Source of the DNA: Caryophanales bacterium UBA6380
Lineage (GTDB): Bacteria > Bacillota_I > Bacilli_A > RFN20 > CAG-826
Direction of reading: 5' to 3'
DNA: 64,000 bases
Assembly: GCA_002438785.1 (NCBI GenBank)
Contig: DJQS01000015.1
Coordinates: forward strand, 1 to 64,000
How positions within the stretch are numbered: the first letter of the stretch is position 1; every line of letters begins with the position of its first letter. The notes beneath the pieces are model-generated. The model made no database searches, was not told the origin of the DNA, and saw only the letters and a program-made list of their open reading frames with translations. The position numbers were made by a program, and so were the translations under genes. This document shows positions 7,616 through 16,895 of the stretch, piece by piece.

Positions 7616-9699
7616 TCTTTTTTGTCATCCTTATTTAAAGGTTCAACATAATCGCATTTTGGATAATTACTACACCCGTAAAAATATCCTTTTTTGCTCT
7701 TTCTTTTAACAAGACTTGCACCACATTTTGGGCAAATTCTATTTTCTGAAGGTTCATCAATTGATTCAATATAATGACATTTAGGAAAATTACTACATCC
7801 AATAAATTTTTGACCTTTTTTATTATAACGATAAACTAATGGCGCGCCACAATTTGGGCAATTTCTACCAACTTCAACCGCTTTATCCTTTTCTTCTTTT
7901 TTTATATATTTACAAGTAGGATAATTCGAACAAGCTATAAAATCGCCATATCTCCCATGACGCTTAACAAGTCTAGACCCACATAATGGACAAAACTCAT
8001 CAATATATTCTGGCTCATCTTTATACATAGTTTTCTTTACTTCTTCAAAATGAGTAATAAATGGCTCGTAAAAAGACTTTAAAACTTGTAATTCATCCTC
8101 GGTACCTTCACTAATTTTATCTAGATCTGTTTCCATATTGGCAGTATATTCGGTATTCATTAAATCTGGAAAATATTTAGTAAGAACTGTGCTGGTTTTT
8201 ATACCTTGTTCAGTTGGTGTTACAACTCCTTTTTCACTGATAATATATTTTCTAGCAATCAAAGTTTGAATAGTTGATGAATATGTAGAAGGTCTACCAA
8301 TTCCTTCATCTTCCATAAGTTTTACAATTCTTCCTTCACTATAACGTGTTGGAGGTTGAGTAAACTTTTGTTCTTTTTTAATTTCTTTAAAAGAATAAAC
8401 ATCATTTAAGTTGAAGATATAGTTACTTTTTTCATCTTTTTCATCGACTTTTAAGGCATCATAACCATCAAAAATTATTGTATTTTCGTCATATTTAAAT
8501 AAAACATCGTTTGATTTAAAAACATTTTGAGTAACTTCAACTATTTTATCACTCATTAAGCTTGCAAGTGTTCGATTATAAATCAACTTATATAATTTGA
8601 ATTCATGATCACTTAAATATTTTTTAATACTTTCAGGAGTTCTATCTAAACTAGTAGGTCTAATTGCTTCATGAGCATCTTGTGACATTATAATTTTTTT
8701 TGAATTTTTAGAAGGTCCCTTATAATAATTTAAACCAAATTTTTCAATTATATAATTTTTTGCTAGAGCTATAAATTGATCACTAAGTTTAGTAGAATCA
8801 GTTCTCATATATGTAATTAAGCCTACCAATCCTTCTTCACCAATCTCTTTTCCTTCGTAAAGTTTTTGAGCAATTGAAGTTGTTTCACGTGTTTTAAATT
8901 TATATTTACTAAATGCTTCTTGTTGCAATGTAGAAGTTCTAAAAGGTTCCTTTGATGGGACAGCACGTTTATTTTTATTAATTTGATAAACAATTACATC
9001 TTTTGAGCAATTAGATAAAATTTCTTCCGCTGTTTTCAAATCATTAATTTTCACTTGTTCATTTTTATACTTATAAAAATCTAAATTAATTACATCGCCA
9101 TCTTTTTCAATAGAAGCAATAATTTGATAATATTCTTGAGGAACGAAATCTTTAATTTCTTTTTCATGATCACAAATTAACTTTAATGTTACACTTTGTA
9201 CTCTACCTGCAGATTGACTATTAATTCTACTTTTTATTAAAGATGAAATTTTAAAACCAATAATACGATCGATAATTCTTCTTGTTTCTTGAGAATGGAC
9301 TAAATTCATATTAATAATTCGTGGATTCTCTATAGCGTGTAAAATTGAGTTTTTAGTAATTTCATGAAATTCCAACCTTTTAGTACTATCTATTGGTAAA
9401 TTTAAGACCATTGCTAAATGATAAGCAATTGCTTCACCTTCTCGATCAGGGTCTGTTGCTAAAATTACTTCTGTAGCTTCCTTAGCACTCTTTTTTAATT
9501 CTTTTACAACTTTTGTTTTGTCTTTATTAATTATATAAGTAGGCTTAAAATCGTGATCAACATCAACGCCTAGGCCTCCCTTCCCACTAGTTGCTAGATC
9601 ACGGATATGACCAACACTAGCTTCAACCTTATAATCTTCTCCTAGATAATGACCTATAGTTTTACTTTTCGCAGGCGATTCAACAATAACTAATTTCAT
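7612..9699 (-). CDS. topA: DNA topoisomerase I
   Basis: 695 residues. An N-terminal Toprim domain (KLVIVESPAKSKTI; acidic triad in ATDPDREGEA at 81-90) is followed by the type IA core with catalytic Tyr297 in ITYMRTDS. The C-terminal third carries three four-cysteine zinc ribbons (each starting CPxCG, about 585-690). It relaxes negative supercoils. The gene sits in the conserved dprA-topA-trmFO-xerC order, but the 109-base gap upstream contains its own good promoter. A GAGGAC site precedes the ATG. Confidence 0.96.
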   Translation of the reverse strand: MKLVIVESPAKSKTIGHYLGEDYKVEASVGHIRDLATSGKGGLGVDVDHDFKPTYIINKDKTKVVKELKKSAKEATEVILATDPDREGEAIAYHLAMVLNLPIDSTKRLEFHEITKNSILHAIENPRIINMNLVHSQETRRIIDRIIGFKISSLIKSRINSQSAGRVQSVTLKLICDHEKEIKDFVPQEYYQIIASIEKDGDVINLDFYKYKNEQVKINDLKTAEEILSNCSKDVIVYQINKNKRAVPSKEPFRTSTLQQEAFSKYKFKTRETTSIAQKLYEGKEIGEEGLVGLITYMRTDSTKLSDQFIALAKNYIIEKFGLNYYKGPSKNSKKIIMSQDAHEAIRPTSLDRTPESIKKYLSDHEFKLYKLIYNRTLASLMSDKIVEVTQNVFKSNDVLFKYDENTIIFDGYDALKVDEKDEKSNYIFNLNDVYSFKEIKKEQKFTQPPTRYSEGRIVKLMEDEGIGRPSTYSSTIQTLIARKYIISEKGVVTPTEQGIKTSTVLTKYFPDLMNTEYTANMETDLDKISEGTEDELQVLKSFYEPFITHFEEVKKTMYKDEPEYIDEFCPLCGSRLVKRHGRYGDFIACSNYPTCKYIKKEEKDKAVEVGRNCPNCGAPLVYRYNKKGQKFIGCSNFPKCHYIESIDEPSENRICPKCGASLVKRKSKKGYFYGCSNYPKCDYVEPLNKDDKKE

Positions 9700-9718
9700 A
9701 AATGTCCTCAGGTGAATA

Positions 9719-9747
9719 AATATAATGATATAAAATAGTTTTGTAAA
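9719..9747 (-). promoter_or_regulatory. Promoter of topA-trmFO-xerC
   Basis: Minus strand: -35 TTTACA (9742-9747), 17 bp spacing, -10 TATATT (9719-9724), about 20 bases before the topA ATG. This allows topA to be transcribed separately from dprA. Confidence 0.65.
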
Positions 9748-9772
9748 GTAAAAAAATTTAAAAAAAGAATAA

Positions 9773-9800
9773 TTAAATATATATAAGATATATATATTAA
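9773..9800 (-). terminator. A/T-only hairpin after dprA, possible weak terminator
   Basis: An imperfect inverted repeat made only of A and T (arms of about 12) lies just beyond dprA, with a T-rich stretch following on the minus strand. Its stability would be low; it may be chance in such A+T-rich DNA. Confidence 0.3.
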
Positions 9801-9808
9801 TTAATATT

Positions 9809-10600
9809 TTATATTTTTATAGGGATGTTCAATAAACTCTTTAAATCATTTATATTTTCAATCATCTCCGCACCTTGTTTAATTAAAAGGTTGCAATAAC
9901 TTTCCTCGTCACATCTAAAAGGTAAACAGCCTACACTTTTACCATAATTTAATCCATAATTAACAGTTATTCGAGTTCCACTATTATATTTAGCTTCAGC
10001 GACAAAAATTGAATCGCCTAAAGCAGCAATTATCCTATTTCTCCATCTAAAGTTTTCTTGCTTAGGCTCAGTTCCATAAGGATATTCGCTTAAAATTAAA
10101 CCACCATTTTCTAATATATCTTTATAAATTTGTTCGTTTTCATGTGGATAACATCTACCTATGCCATTCCCCAAAACAGCAATAACTTTTTTATTACTAT
10201 AAAGTGCAGCCTTAATACCACAAGAATCAATTCCTTTTGCTAAGCCACTAATTATCACAACATCATTTGGTAATTCTTTAACAAGTTTATCTGTTAAATT
10301 TCTAGCATATAAACTTGATATTCTACTTCCTATCACTGTAAGTTTTTTAAATTCTTTATTTAATAGTTTAATATCACCTTGATAATAAACAATAAATGGT
10401 GGTGTATTTAAGACTTGCTTAAATAATTCAGGATAATCATTTGATATTAAAGAAATATAATCAAATTTTGTCCTATTTATAACATCTTGTATTTCTTCAT
10501 TAGTGGGCGGACTTTCTTTTGCCTTTATAAAATTAAAAATTTTTTGCCAATCTCCTTCAAATTTATTTGAAAGAAATAATAATAATTCATTTGCCTTCAT
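9809..10600 (-). CDS. dprA: DNA-processing protein DprA (Smf)
   Basis: 263 residues, on the short side for the family, essentially the Rossmann-like core. It shows the DprA signatures SGLAKGIDS, VLGNGIGRCYPHEN, GGLILSEYP and RWRNRIIAALGDSIFVAEA. DprA binds incoming single-stranded DNA and loads RecA during transformation. The C-terminal winged-helix domain seen in some homologues is missing. An AGAGGT site precedes the ATG. comFA and comFC elsewhere in this window suggest at least part of a DNA-uptake pathway is kept. Confidence 0.93.
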   Translation of the reverse strand: MKANELLLFLSNKFEGDWQKIFNFIKAKESPPTNEEIQDVINRTKFDYISLISNDYPELFKQVLNTPPFIVYYQGDIKLLNKEFKKLTVIGSRISSLYARNLTDKLVKELPNDVVIISGLAKGIDSCGIKAALYSNKKVIAVLGNGIGRCYPHENEQIYKDILENGGLILSEYPYGTEPKQENFRWRNRIIAALGDSIFVAEAKYNSGTRITVNYGLNYGKSVGCLPFRCDEESYCNLLIKQGAEMIENINDLKSLLNIPIKI

Positions 10601-10650
10601 TTTATTACCTCTAATAACAAGTCGTAATAAAAATAAAAAAAATAGGGGTA

Positions 10651-11262
10651 TTAAAATAATTTAATTTTTTTAATACTTACAGGAGCGTAACTAAAACGAT
10701 GGAATCCTTTTATCGGACCATATTTATTTAATGCTAAAAGATGTTTTTTAGTTCCATAACCTTTATTGTTTTTTAAATCATATTCTGGATAAATTTTATC
10801 CATTTGAATCATATAATGATCACGACATACCTTAGCAATGATACTAGCAGCAGCAACACATTCACATAAAGCATCACCATGCGGTAAAGATATAACTTTG
10901 ATGTCTTTATATTTTAGAGGCATACAATCGGTTATTATTAATTGGGGGTTTACTTTCATATTATTTAAAGCCTTCATCATAGCTAATTTGCTTGACTCAT
11001 AAATATTAATTTTATCAATTGTTTCACTATCAACGTAACCAATTCCATAGGCGATACAATTTTTAATAATTTCTTTAAACAATATCTCTCTTTGCTTAGA
11101 AGTTAGTTTTTTAGAATCATTTATTAAATCATTACGATAACTAGGTGGCAAAATAACTGCAGCAGCGACAACAGGACCACATAAAGGCCCTCTACCTGCT
11201 TCATCTGTCCCAGCTATTAATTTGACATTATTTGAATAATACTGTTGTTCAAAATCTAACAT
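10651..11262 (-). CDS. rnhB: Ribonuclease HII
   Basis: 203 residues, a single RNase HII domain. The catalytic DEAGRGPLCGPVVAAA motif is near residues 20-35 and the later acidic residue lies in LIITDCMPL; ECVAAASIIAKVCRD follows. It cuts RNA within DNA-RNA hybrids and at misincorporated ribonucleotides. The start overlaps the end of rbgA by 7 bases, keeping the rbgA-rnhB pair seen in Bacillus. Confidence 0.95.
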   Translation of the reverse strand: MLDFEQQYYSNNVKLIAGTDEAGRGPLCGPVVAAAVILPPSYRNDLINDSKKLTSKQREILFKEIIKNCIAYGIGYVDSETIDKINIYESSKLAMMKALNNMKVNPQLIITDCMPLKYKDIKVISLPHGDALCECVAAASIIAKVCRDHYMIQMDKIYPEYDLKNNKGYGTKKHLLALNKYGPIKGFHRFSYAPVSIKKIKLF

Positions 11263-12119
11263 AAATTAAACTTATCCAATGTATATTTGCATATGGCTCC
11301 GTTTTTAAATTCATTTAAAAGAATTAAACTAGCCTTATTGATATCTAACTCATTATTTTTAAGTAAAAACCCTCTATTCTTAGCTATTTCTTGCAAAATT
11401 ATTTGATTCGTTGATACGTTTTTCAATTTATATTTGTTAAATAAATCACTTAAGTGGTTCTTTTTTAAAAAATTTAAGCAATAATCTGTTAATTCTTCAA
11501 TAGGCAAAACTTGTTCTTTAATTGACCCAATTAAACCCAAATTTATTCCTTTAATTCGATCCTCAAATTGAGGTTGTAACACACCAGGAGTATCAAGAAG
11601 CATTAAATTATTAACTTTAACCCATCTAACATTTCGTGTATAACCAGGAATATTAGCGACTTTAGTTATACATTTTTTTGCAATAAAATTAATAATAGTT
11701 GATTTACCAACATTTGGGATGCCAACAATAATAGCCTTAGTTAATACATTTTTGAGCCCCTTTTTCTCCATTTTTTTCTCTTTTTCTTTGCAAAATTCCA
11801 TCATTTTATCGATTATTAAATTATAATCTTTTTGTGTTTTTAGATTAACTAAAATAGCTTTATTTCCGTTTGAATTAAAATAGTTAACCCATTTATTAGT
11901 TTCAGATGTATCACAAAGATCTTTTTTTGTTAGAACATATAAGATTGGTTTTTTATTAATTACTTGTTCAATATAATAATTTTGACTTGATATGGGGGCT
12001 CTACTATCAATTACTTCAATTACAAAATCCACCATCTTAAGTGATTCTTCAATCTTAATAATGGTTTTTTTCATATGACCAGGAAACCAATTTATATTTG
12101 TTTTTATCTCTTCATTCAT
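11256..12119 (-). CDS. rbgA: Ribosome biogenesis GTPase RbgA (YlqF)
   Basis: 287 residues from the chosen ATG. The frame stays open another 46 codons upstream, but the family begins at INWFPGHMKK, so the start at MNEEIK is preferred. It is a circularly permuted GTPase: G4 (LTKKD) comes first, then G1 (GIPNVGKS) and G3 (DTPG), with a C-terminal helical domain. RbgA acts late in 50S subunit assembly. There is little Shine-Dalgarno character; an extended -10 ends 12 bases upstream of the ATG, so the leader would be only a few bases. Confidence 0.92.
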   Translation of the reverse strand: MNEEIKTNINWFPGHMKKTIIKIEESLKMVDFVIEVIDSRAPISSQNYYIEQVINKKPILYVLTKKDLCDTSETNKWVNYFNSNGNKAILVNLKTQKDYNLIIDKMMEFCKEKEKKMEKKGLKNVLTKAIIVGIPNVGKSTIINFIAKKCITKVANIPGYTRNVRWVKVNNLMLLDTPGVLQPQFEDRIKGINLGLIGSIKEQVLPIEELTDYCLNFLKKNHLSDLFNKYKLKNVSTNQIILQEIAKNRGFLLKNNELDINKASLILLNEFKNGAICKYTLDKFNLC

Positions 12120-12131
12120 AAATTCTCTACT

Positions 12132-12140
12132 ATTATAACA
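12132..12140 (-). promoter_or_regulatory. Extended -10 promoter of rbgA-rnhB
   Basis: Minus strand TGTTATAAT, located between the rplS terminator and the rbgA ATG; the -35 region is poor. The expected start leaves about 6 bases of leader. Confidence 0.5.
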
Positions 12141-12150
12141 TTTCATGAAA

Positions 12151-12182
12151 AATAAAAGGAACATTATTAGTGTTCCTTTTTT
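12151..12182 (-). terminator. Terminator of rplS
   Basis: AAAAGGAACA (12154-12163) and TGTTCCTTTT (12171-12180) form a 10-bp stem with a 7-base loop; the minus strand continues in a T-rich run. The repeat could work in both directions, but the position after rplS makes that its main role. Confidence 0.85.
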
Positions 12183-12210
12183 GTCACAATATTTTTTTAA
12201 TAAATAATAA

Positions 12211-12561
12211 CTATTTAAGAATTTGTTTAATTCTTGCGGATTTACCACTTCTTTCACGTAAATAGAAAATCTTGTGTCTTCTTACTTTACCTTTTTTAAG
12301 AACTTCAATATTAGCAACGTTAGGTGAATGAATTGGAAATACTCTTTCAACTCCAATTGCACCAGACATCTTTCTAATAATAAATGTTTCAGCAATTCCA
12401 CTTCCTCTACGTGCAATAACTACACCTTCGAAAACTTGGATTCTACTTTTTCCATTTTCAGTAATTCTTACAGAAACTTTAACTGTATCACCACTTGAAA
12501 AAGCTGGAACATCCTTTCTTAATTGGGTAGCAGTAACTTCTTTGACTAAATTTTTATTCAT
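12211..12561 (-). CDS. rplS: 50S ribosomal protein L19
   Basis: 116 residues, the normal length. It contains the L19 signatures PAFSSGDTVKVSVRITENGKSR (in two parts), FEGVVIARRGSG and the C-terminal RRHKIFYLRERSGKSARI. L19 lies at the 30S-50S interface. The open frame extends 25 codons upstream, but the ATG at 12561 has a strong GGGGGAG site and matches the family start. It has its own promoter and an 85-base leader, and ends at a strong terminator, so it is monocistronic although rbgA follows as in Bacillus. Confidence 0.96.
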   Translation of the reverse strand: MNKNLVKEVTATQLRKDVPAFSSGDTVKVSVRITENGKSRIQVFEGVVIARRGSGIAETFIIRKMSGAIGVERVFPIHSPNVANIEVLKKGKVRRHKIFYLRERSGKSARIKQILK

Positions 12562-12646
12562 CTTAAGCTCCCCCTTTCTTATCGTTCTCTTAACGTTCTT
12601 GTAAATGTGACTTTTATATTGGACCGTTCGTATCACTTAAAAGTGC
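12562..12646 (-). promoter_or_regulatory. rplS 5' leader, possible L19 autoregulatory region
   Basis: The predicted rplS transcript starts near 12646 with a small CACTT/AAGTG hairpin and runs about 85 bases before the ATG. Bacillota rplS genes often carry an L19 leader RNA; I could not confirm the consensus fold by eye, so only the position is suggestive. Confidence 0.3.
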
Positions 12647-12652
12647 TTTAAT

Positions 12653-12682
12653 ATTTTATCTAGATTCAATGATTATTGTCAA
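12653..12682 (-). promoter_or_regulatory. Promoter of rplS
   Basis: Minus strand: consensus -35 TTGACA (12677-12682), 18 bp spacing, -10 TAAAAT (12653-12658). It lies directly after the stop codon of the preceding ABC transporter gene. Confidence 0.75.
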
Positions 12683-12692
12683 TAAGAAATAA

Positions 12693-14600
12693 TCATTCAA
12701 GTTCAAATGCCCCTGTATATAATTGATAATAGACGCCCTTAGCTTTAATTAAATCATCATGAGTTCCTCTTTCAATAATTCTGCCATGATCTAAGACCAT
12801 TATAACATCACTATTTTGAATGGTTGAAAGTCTATGAGCTATAACAAAAACTGTCCTTCCTTTCATCAAATTATCCATGCCTTTAGTAACAATTGCTTCT
12901 GTACGAGTATCAATAGATGAAGTTGCCTCATCTAATATCAATACTGGTGCATTATTTACAGCAGCCCTAGCAATTGATAAAAGCTGTCTTTGCCCTTGTG
13001 ATAAGTTTGCCCCATCATTTGTTAAATATGTGTTATAGCCTTGAGGCAATCTTTCAATAAAGCTATCAGCGTTAGCAAGCTTTGCAGCTGCAATACATTC
13101 TTCATCAGTTGCATCAAGTTTACCATATCTAATATTATCCATAATTGTACCAGTAAACAAATTAGTGTCTTGAAGAACCATGCCTAAACTTTTTCTTAAA
13201 TCTTTTTTACATATTTTATTAATATTTATCCCATCATATCGTATTTTTCCATCAGCAATATCATAAAATCTGTTTAAAAGATTGGTAATTGTTGTTTTCC
13301 CTGCACCTGTTGCACCAACAAATGCAACTTTTTGTCCTGGTTTAGCATATAAATTAATATCGTGTAAAACAATTTTATTAGGAACGTAGCCAAAATCTAC
13401 ATCATACATCCTTATTTCACCTTCTAAAAGGGTATAGGTAATTGAATTATTATTAGTATGAGGATGTTTCCATGCCCAAATAGTTGCTTCCTTTGGATCA
13501 TTAACTTCGATAATATTGTGATTATTATCATATTTTGCTCTAACTAATTTAACATACCCATTATCAACTTCCTTAGGTTCATCAAGTAAACTTACAACAC
13601 GATTACAACCACCAATTGCTAAAGCGATACTATTAATTTGATTAGCGACTTGAGAAGCATTATTCGTAAATTGCTTGACTAATGGTAAAAATCCAACAAT
13701 AATTCCAACATTAATTGCCTCACCATAAGAGGTTAAGGTTAAATTAGGCACATCATATATAAATAACAAGACACCAATAAATGCAACTAATACATAATTC
13801 AAATTACCAATATTACCTAAAATTGGCATTAAAATATTTGCATATTTATTAGCTTTTGTTGCAACATCTTTAAAACTTTCGTTAATTTTCTCAAAACCAA
13901 TTTTGCTTTCCTCTTCGTGGCAGAATGACTTAATAACTTTTAAACCATTCATCATTTCTTCGACATAACCTTCTTGTTGACCAATAATTTTTTGTTGAGT
14001 GATAAAGTTTTTAGAACTATGACTACCAACATGCTTTGTGGCAAATAACATAAATGATCCGCCAATGATAACAATAATAGATATCCAAATACTAAAGGAA
14101 AGCATAGTAATTAATACTGCGACAAAGGTAAAACTACAAATACAGATTTCAGAAAGTGAATTTACAATAAGTTGTCTTACAGTATCAACATCGTTTATAT
14201 AAATGGACATGATATCACCTTTATCATGTTGATCAAAATATTTAACAGGTAAATCTTCCATATGGTTAAATAATTTTTTTCTTAATGTATCCATATATTT
14301 TTGACCACTTATAGCCATTAATTGACTATAAGTAAAGCCACCAATTATGCTAATTATATATATACAAGCTAAAAAAATTAAATAATGAGTAATACTTATC
14401 CAAGTTTGATTAATATCTATTGAATTTATATTAGTAGTCGGAAGTAAATTAGTAATTTTTTGCAAAATAATTGGCGCTGTAATATTTCCTAAAGAAGTAA
14501 AAACAATGCAAATCATTGCAAAAGAAAAATAAATTTTATAATTTTTAATATAATCAAATATAATACGTAATAAGGCAGGGCGTTTGTTTTCTTTTTTCAT
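12693..14600 (-). CDS. Heterodimeric ABC exporter subunit with the intact catalytic Glu
   Basis: 635 residues: an N-terminal six-helix exporter domain (about 15-335), then a nucleotide-binding domain with Walker A GATGAGKT and Walker B LILDEATSSID including the catalytic Glu. The signature is LSQGQ rather than LSGGQ. A segment of about 45 residues with a WAWKHPH motif sits between the two domains. With the next subunit this gives one full and one degenerate ATP site, the pattern of BmrCD/LmrCD-type heterodimers. Substrate unknown; the MarR gene in front suggests inducible export of a toxic compound. It starts 2 bases after its partner gene ends. Confidence 0.9.
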   Translation of the reverse strand: MKKENKRPALLRIIFDYIKNYKIYFSFAMICIVFTSLGNITAPIILQKITNLLPTTNINSIDINQTWISITHYLIFLACIYIISIIGGFTYSQLMAISGQKYMDTLRKKLFNHMEDLPVKYFDQHDKGDIMSIYINDVDTVRQLIVNSLSEICICSFTFVAVLITMLSFSIWISIIVIIGGSFMLFATKHVGSHSSKNFITQQKIIGQQEGYVEEMMNGLKVIKSFCHEEESKIGFEKINESFKDVATKANKYANILMPILGNIGNLNYVLVAFIGVLLFIYDVPNLTLTSYGEAINVGIIVGFLPLVKQFTNNASQVANQINSIALAIGGCNRVVSLLDEPKEVDNGYVKLVRAKYDNNHNIIEVNDPKEATIWAWKHPHTNNNSITYTLLEGEIRMYDVDFGYVPNKIVLHDINLYAKPGQKVAFVGATGAGKTTITNLLNRFYDIADGKIRYDGININKICKKDLRKSLGMVLQDTNLFTGTIMDNIRYGKLDATDEECIAAAKLANADSFIERLPQGYNTYLTNDGANLSQGQRQLLSIARAAVNNAPVLILDEATSSIDTRTEAIVTKGMDNLMKGRTVFVIAHRLSTIQNSDVIMVLDHGRIIERGTHDDLIKAKGVYYQLYTGAFELE

Positions 14601-14602
14601 AA

Positions 14603-16402
14603 TTACTTTCCTCCTATTCTGTTTTGAAGGCTATAAATTTCTTTATATATTTCATTATTAGCTAAAAGTTCTTGATGGGAGCCAATACCATTTATTTTTC
14701 CATCATCCATAACAATAATAAAATCGCAATCTTGCACACTACTAATTCTTTGAGCGATTATTATTTTCGTAGTATTTGGCAAGGTAGTTTTTAATCCGTT
14801 ACGGATTAAAGCATCAGTCTTAGTATCGACTGCACTAGTTGAGTCATCCATTATCAAAATTTTTGGTTTCTTTAAAATTGCTCTTGCAATGCAAATTCTT
14901 TGTTTTTGTCCGCCTGAAACGTTAGTTCCACCTTGATAAATAAATGTATTATATTTATCAGGAAAACTTTCTATAAAAGAATCTGCTTGAGCAATTTTAC
15001 ATGCATCAATTATTTCCTCGTCAGTGGCATTTTTATTACCCCAATGCAAATTATCCTTTATGGTGCCACTAAATAGAATATTTTTTTGTAAAACCATGGA
15101 AACACTTCCTCTTAAAGTTTGAATATCGTAATTCTTAACATTAATGCCGCCAACCAGAACTTCTCCAACAGTGGCATCATAAAACCTTGATATTAAATTA
15201 ACTAAAGTCGATTTTGAAGATCCTGTTCCGCCAATGATTCCGACACTTTGTCCTTCTTTTATGCTCAAATTAATGTCGCTTAAAGCAAATTTTTCGGCAT
15301 CTTCTTTATATTTAAAGCTTACATTTTTAAATAAAATATCCGCAGAACTGACTTTTTTTATAGGATTTTCGACGTTTTTAATTGTTGGCTCTTCGATTAA
15401 AACTTCATAAACACGTCTCATTGAAGCGATGCTCATTGAAATCATTACAAAAACCATTTGTAACATCATTAAACTTGATAATATTTGAGCGCCATATGTA
15501 ATTAAACTAGAAATTTGTCCAACAGAAATGTTACCAAATTTGCTAAACAAAATTGCTATCGAGCCAATCGTCAAAATTAAAATCATAGAAATATACATTG
15601 CTGACATCATCATTGGATTGCTTAAAGCGATAATTCTTTCTGCTTTAACAAAATCAGTAGCAACATTTTCGCTGGTTTTATTAAATTTTGCTTTTTCGTA
15701 GTCTTCTCTAACATAAGTTTTTACAACTCTAATACCACGAACATTTTCTTCTACAGACTCATTTAAGGCATCATATTTTTTAAATACACCGGTAAAAATT
15801 GGCATAACTTTAATAATTATAGTAATAAGAGCAAAAGCTAAAAATGGGACAGTTATTGCATAAATCCAAGACATACCAGGAGATTGAATAATTGCCATGA
15901 CAATACTAAAAATTAGCATTAATGGCGCTCTTAATCCAATACGTGTGCACATCATAAAAGCCATTTGAATATAAAAAGCATCAGTCATTTGTCTAGTTAC
16001 TAAACTTGAAACACTAAATTTATCGATGTTGTTGAATGAAAAAGTTGTTATTTTATTAAATTCATCATGTCGAAGATTACATTCAAAACCAACTGAAGCT
16101 TTAGCTGAAAATTTTCCAGCTATTATTCCTGAAACAAAACTTAATGTGGCTAATATAAGTAAAATAGCAGCATAAATTAAAACAATTTCCAAATATTGAT
16201 TTTTTCCGACATTATTTTTTGTCATATCTTGCATAGTGTCTAACAATTTAGACATTACAAAAGGAATTATACATTCTAATAAAGCTTCAAAACAGATAAA
16301 AAGAATACCTAAAAATGTATCTTTTTTATATTCTCTTACACTTTTAAGTAATGTTTTTACAACATCTTTAAGTTTATATTGTCCTAATTCTTCTTTTATC
16401 AT
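14603..16402 (-). CDS. Heterodimeric ABC exporter subunit with a degenerate site
   Basis: 599 residues: a six-helix exporter domain (about 20-320) and a nucleotide-binding domain with Walker A GGTGSSKST, signature VSGGQ and Walker B LIMDDSTSAVD. The catalytic Glu is replaced by Asp, as in the regulatory subunits of heterodimeric exporters. It pairs with the next gene, whose imperfect LSQGQ signature completes the degenerate site. It lies 1 base downstream of the marR gene and should be in the same transcript. Confidence 0.9.
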   Translation of the reverse strand: MIKEELGQYKLKDVVKTLLKSVREYKKDTFLGILFICFEALLECIIPFVMSKLLDTMQDMTKNNVGKNQYLEIVLIYAAILLILATLSFVSGIIAGKFSAKASVGFECNLRHDEFNKITTFSFNNIDKFSVSSLVTRQMTDAFYIQMAFMMCTRIGLRAPLMLIFSIVMAIIQSPGMSWIYAITVPFLAFALITIIIKVMPIFTGVFKKYDALNESVEENVRGIRVVKTYVREDYEKAKFNKTSENVATDFVKAERIIALSNPMMMSAMYISMILILTIGSIAILFSKFGNISVGQISSLITYGAQILSSLMMLQMVFVMISMSIASMRRVYEVLIEEPTIKNVENPIKKVSSADILFKNVSFKYKEDAEKFALSDINLSIKEGQSVGIIGGTGSSKSTLVNLISRFYDATVGEVLVGGINVKNYDIQTLRGSVSMVLQKNILFSGTIKDNLHWGNKNATDEEIIDACKIAQADSFIESFPDKYNTFIYQGGTNVSGGQKQRICIARAILKKPKILIMDDSTSAVDTKTDALIRNGLKTTLPNTTKIIIAQRISSVQDCDFIIVMDDGKINGIGSHQELLANNEIYKEIYSLQNRIGGK

Positions 16403-16403
16403 A

Positions 16404-16832
16404 TTAATACTCCTCCATATTATTAATCATTTTTGTAAACATCTTATTAACAATTTTCAACTCATCCTTTGTAAAGTTTTTAGTAATTTTATCAAGAACT
16501 TTATAATGATTTTCAAGAGCAATTTTACCGCACTCTTTGCCCTTATTAGTCAGTAATATATATTTTTTTCGACAATCAGCCTGATCTTCTATTCGACTTA
16601 TTAAATTATAACTTTCTAATGTTTGTAAAAGTTCACAAACTCCAGATTTTTGATTATTAAAAAATTTCTCAATCACCTTTGGAGTTACTTTAATACCATT
16701 ATTTTCATAATTATAAATGATAAATAAAAAACGACTCTGAGCATCTGTTAAATTATTAGCTTTCGCAAGTTCATTTAATGCCCTTTTAATATAATTTGAT
16801 AAAACAAATACTTCTTTAATAAGATCTTCCAT
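16404..16832 (-). CDS. MarR family transcriptional regulator
   Basis: 142 residues with a winged helix (about 30-100): NNLTDAQSRFLFIIY, then a recognition-helix region NNQKSGVCELLQTLESYNLISR and a wing with DCRKKYILLTNKG. It is the first gene of an operon with the two exporter subunits. MarR proteins usually repress their own operon until a ligand binds. A GTTCG-GAAA-CGAAC inverted repeat at the predicted start of transcription is the likely operator. There is no clear Shine-Dalgarno site before the ATG. Confidence 0.85.
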   Translation of the reverse strand: MEDLIKEVFVLSNYIKRALNELAKANNLTDAQSRFLFIIYNYENNGIKVTPKVIEKFFNNQKSGVCELLQTLESYNLISRIEDQADCRKKYILLTNKGKECGKIALENHYKVLDKITKNFTKDELKIVNKMFTKMINNMEEY

Positions 16833-16846
16833 AATTTAAAATAAAT

Positions 16847-16860
16847 GTTCGGAAACGAAC
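16847..16860. promoter_or_regulatory. Inverted repeat, probable MarR operator
   Basis: GTTCG and CGAAC arms separated by GAAA form a perfect palindrome between the predicted -10 of the marR operon and the marR ATG, about +1 to +14. It is one of the few G/C-containing elements in this gap and fits a repressor site. Confidence 0.55.
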
Positions 16861-16866
16861 TAATAT

Positions 16867-16895
16867 AGTTTAGCAAAAAGAAAAAATATTGTAAA
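16867..16895 (-). promoter_or_regulatory. Predicted promoter of the marR-ABC operon
   Basis: Minus strand: -35 TTTACA (16890-16895), 17 bp spacing, -10 TAAACT (16867-16872, four of six consensus bases). The -35 overlaps the upstream terminator stem. Confidence 0.45.

Noticed and set aside
12120..12257. Open frame extending rbgA 46 codons upstream
   Set aside because: It crosses the rplS terminator and the rplS 3' end; the RbgA family starts just before WFPGHM.
12562..12636. Open frame extending rplS 25 codons upstream
   Set aside because: L19 length and the GGGGGAG site fix the start at 12561; the extension falls in the promoter-proximal leader.
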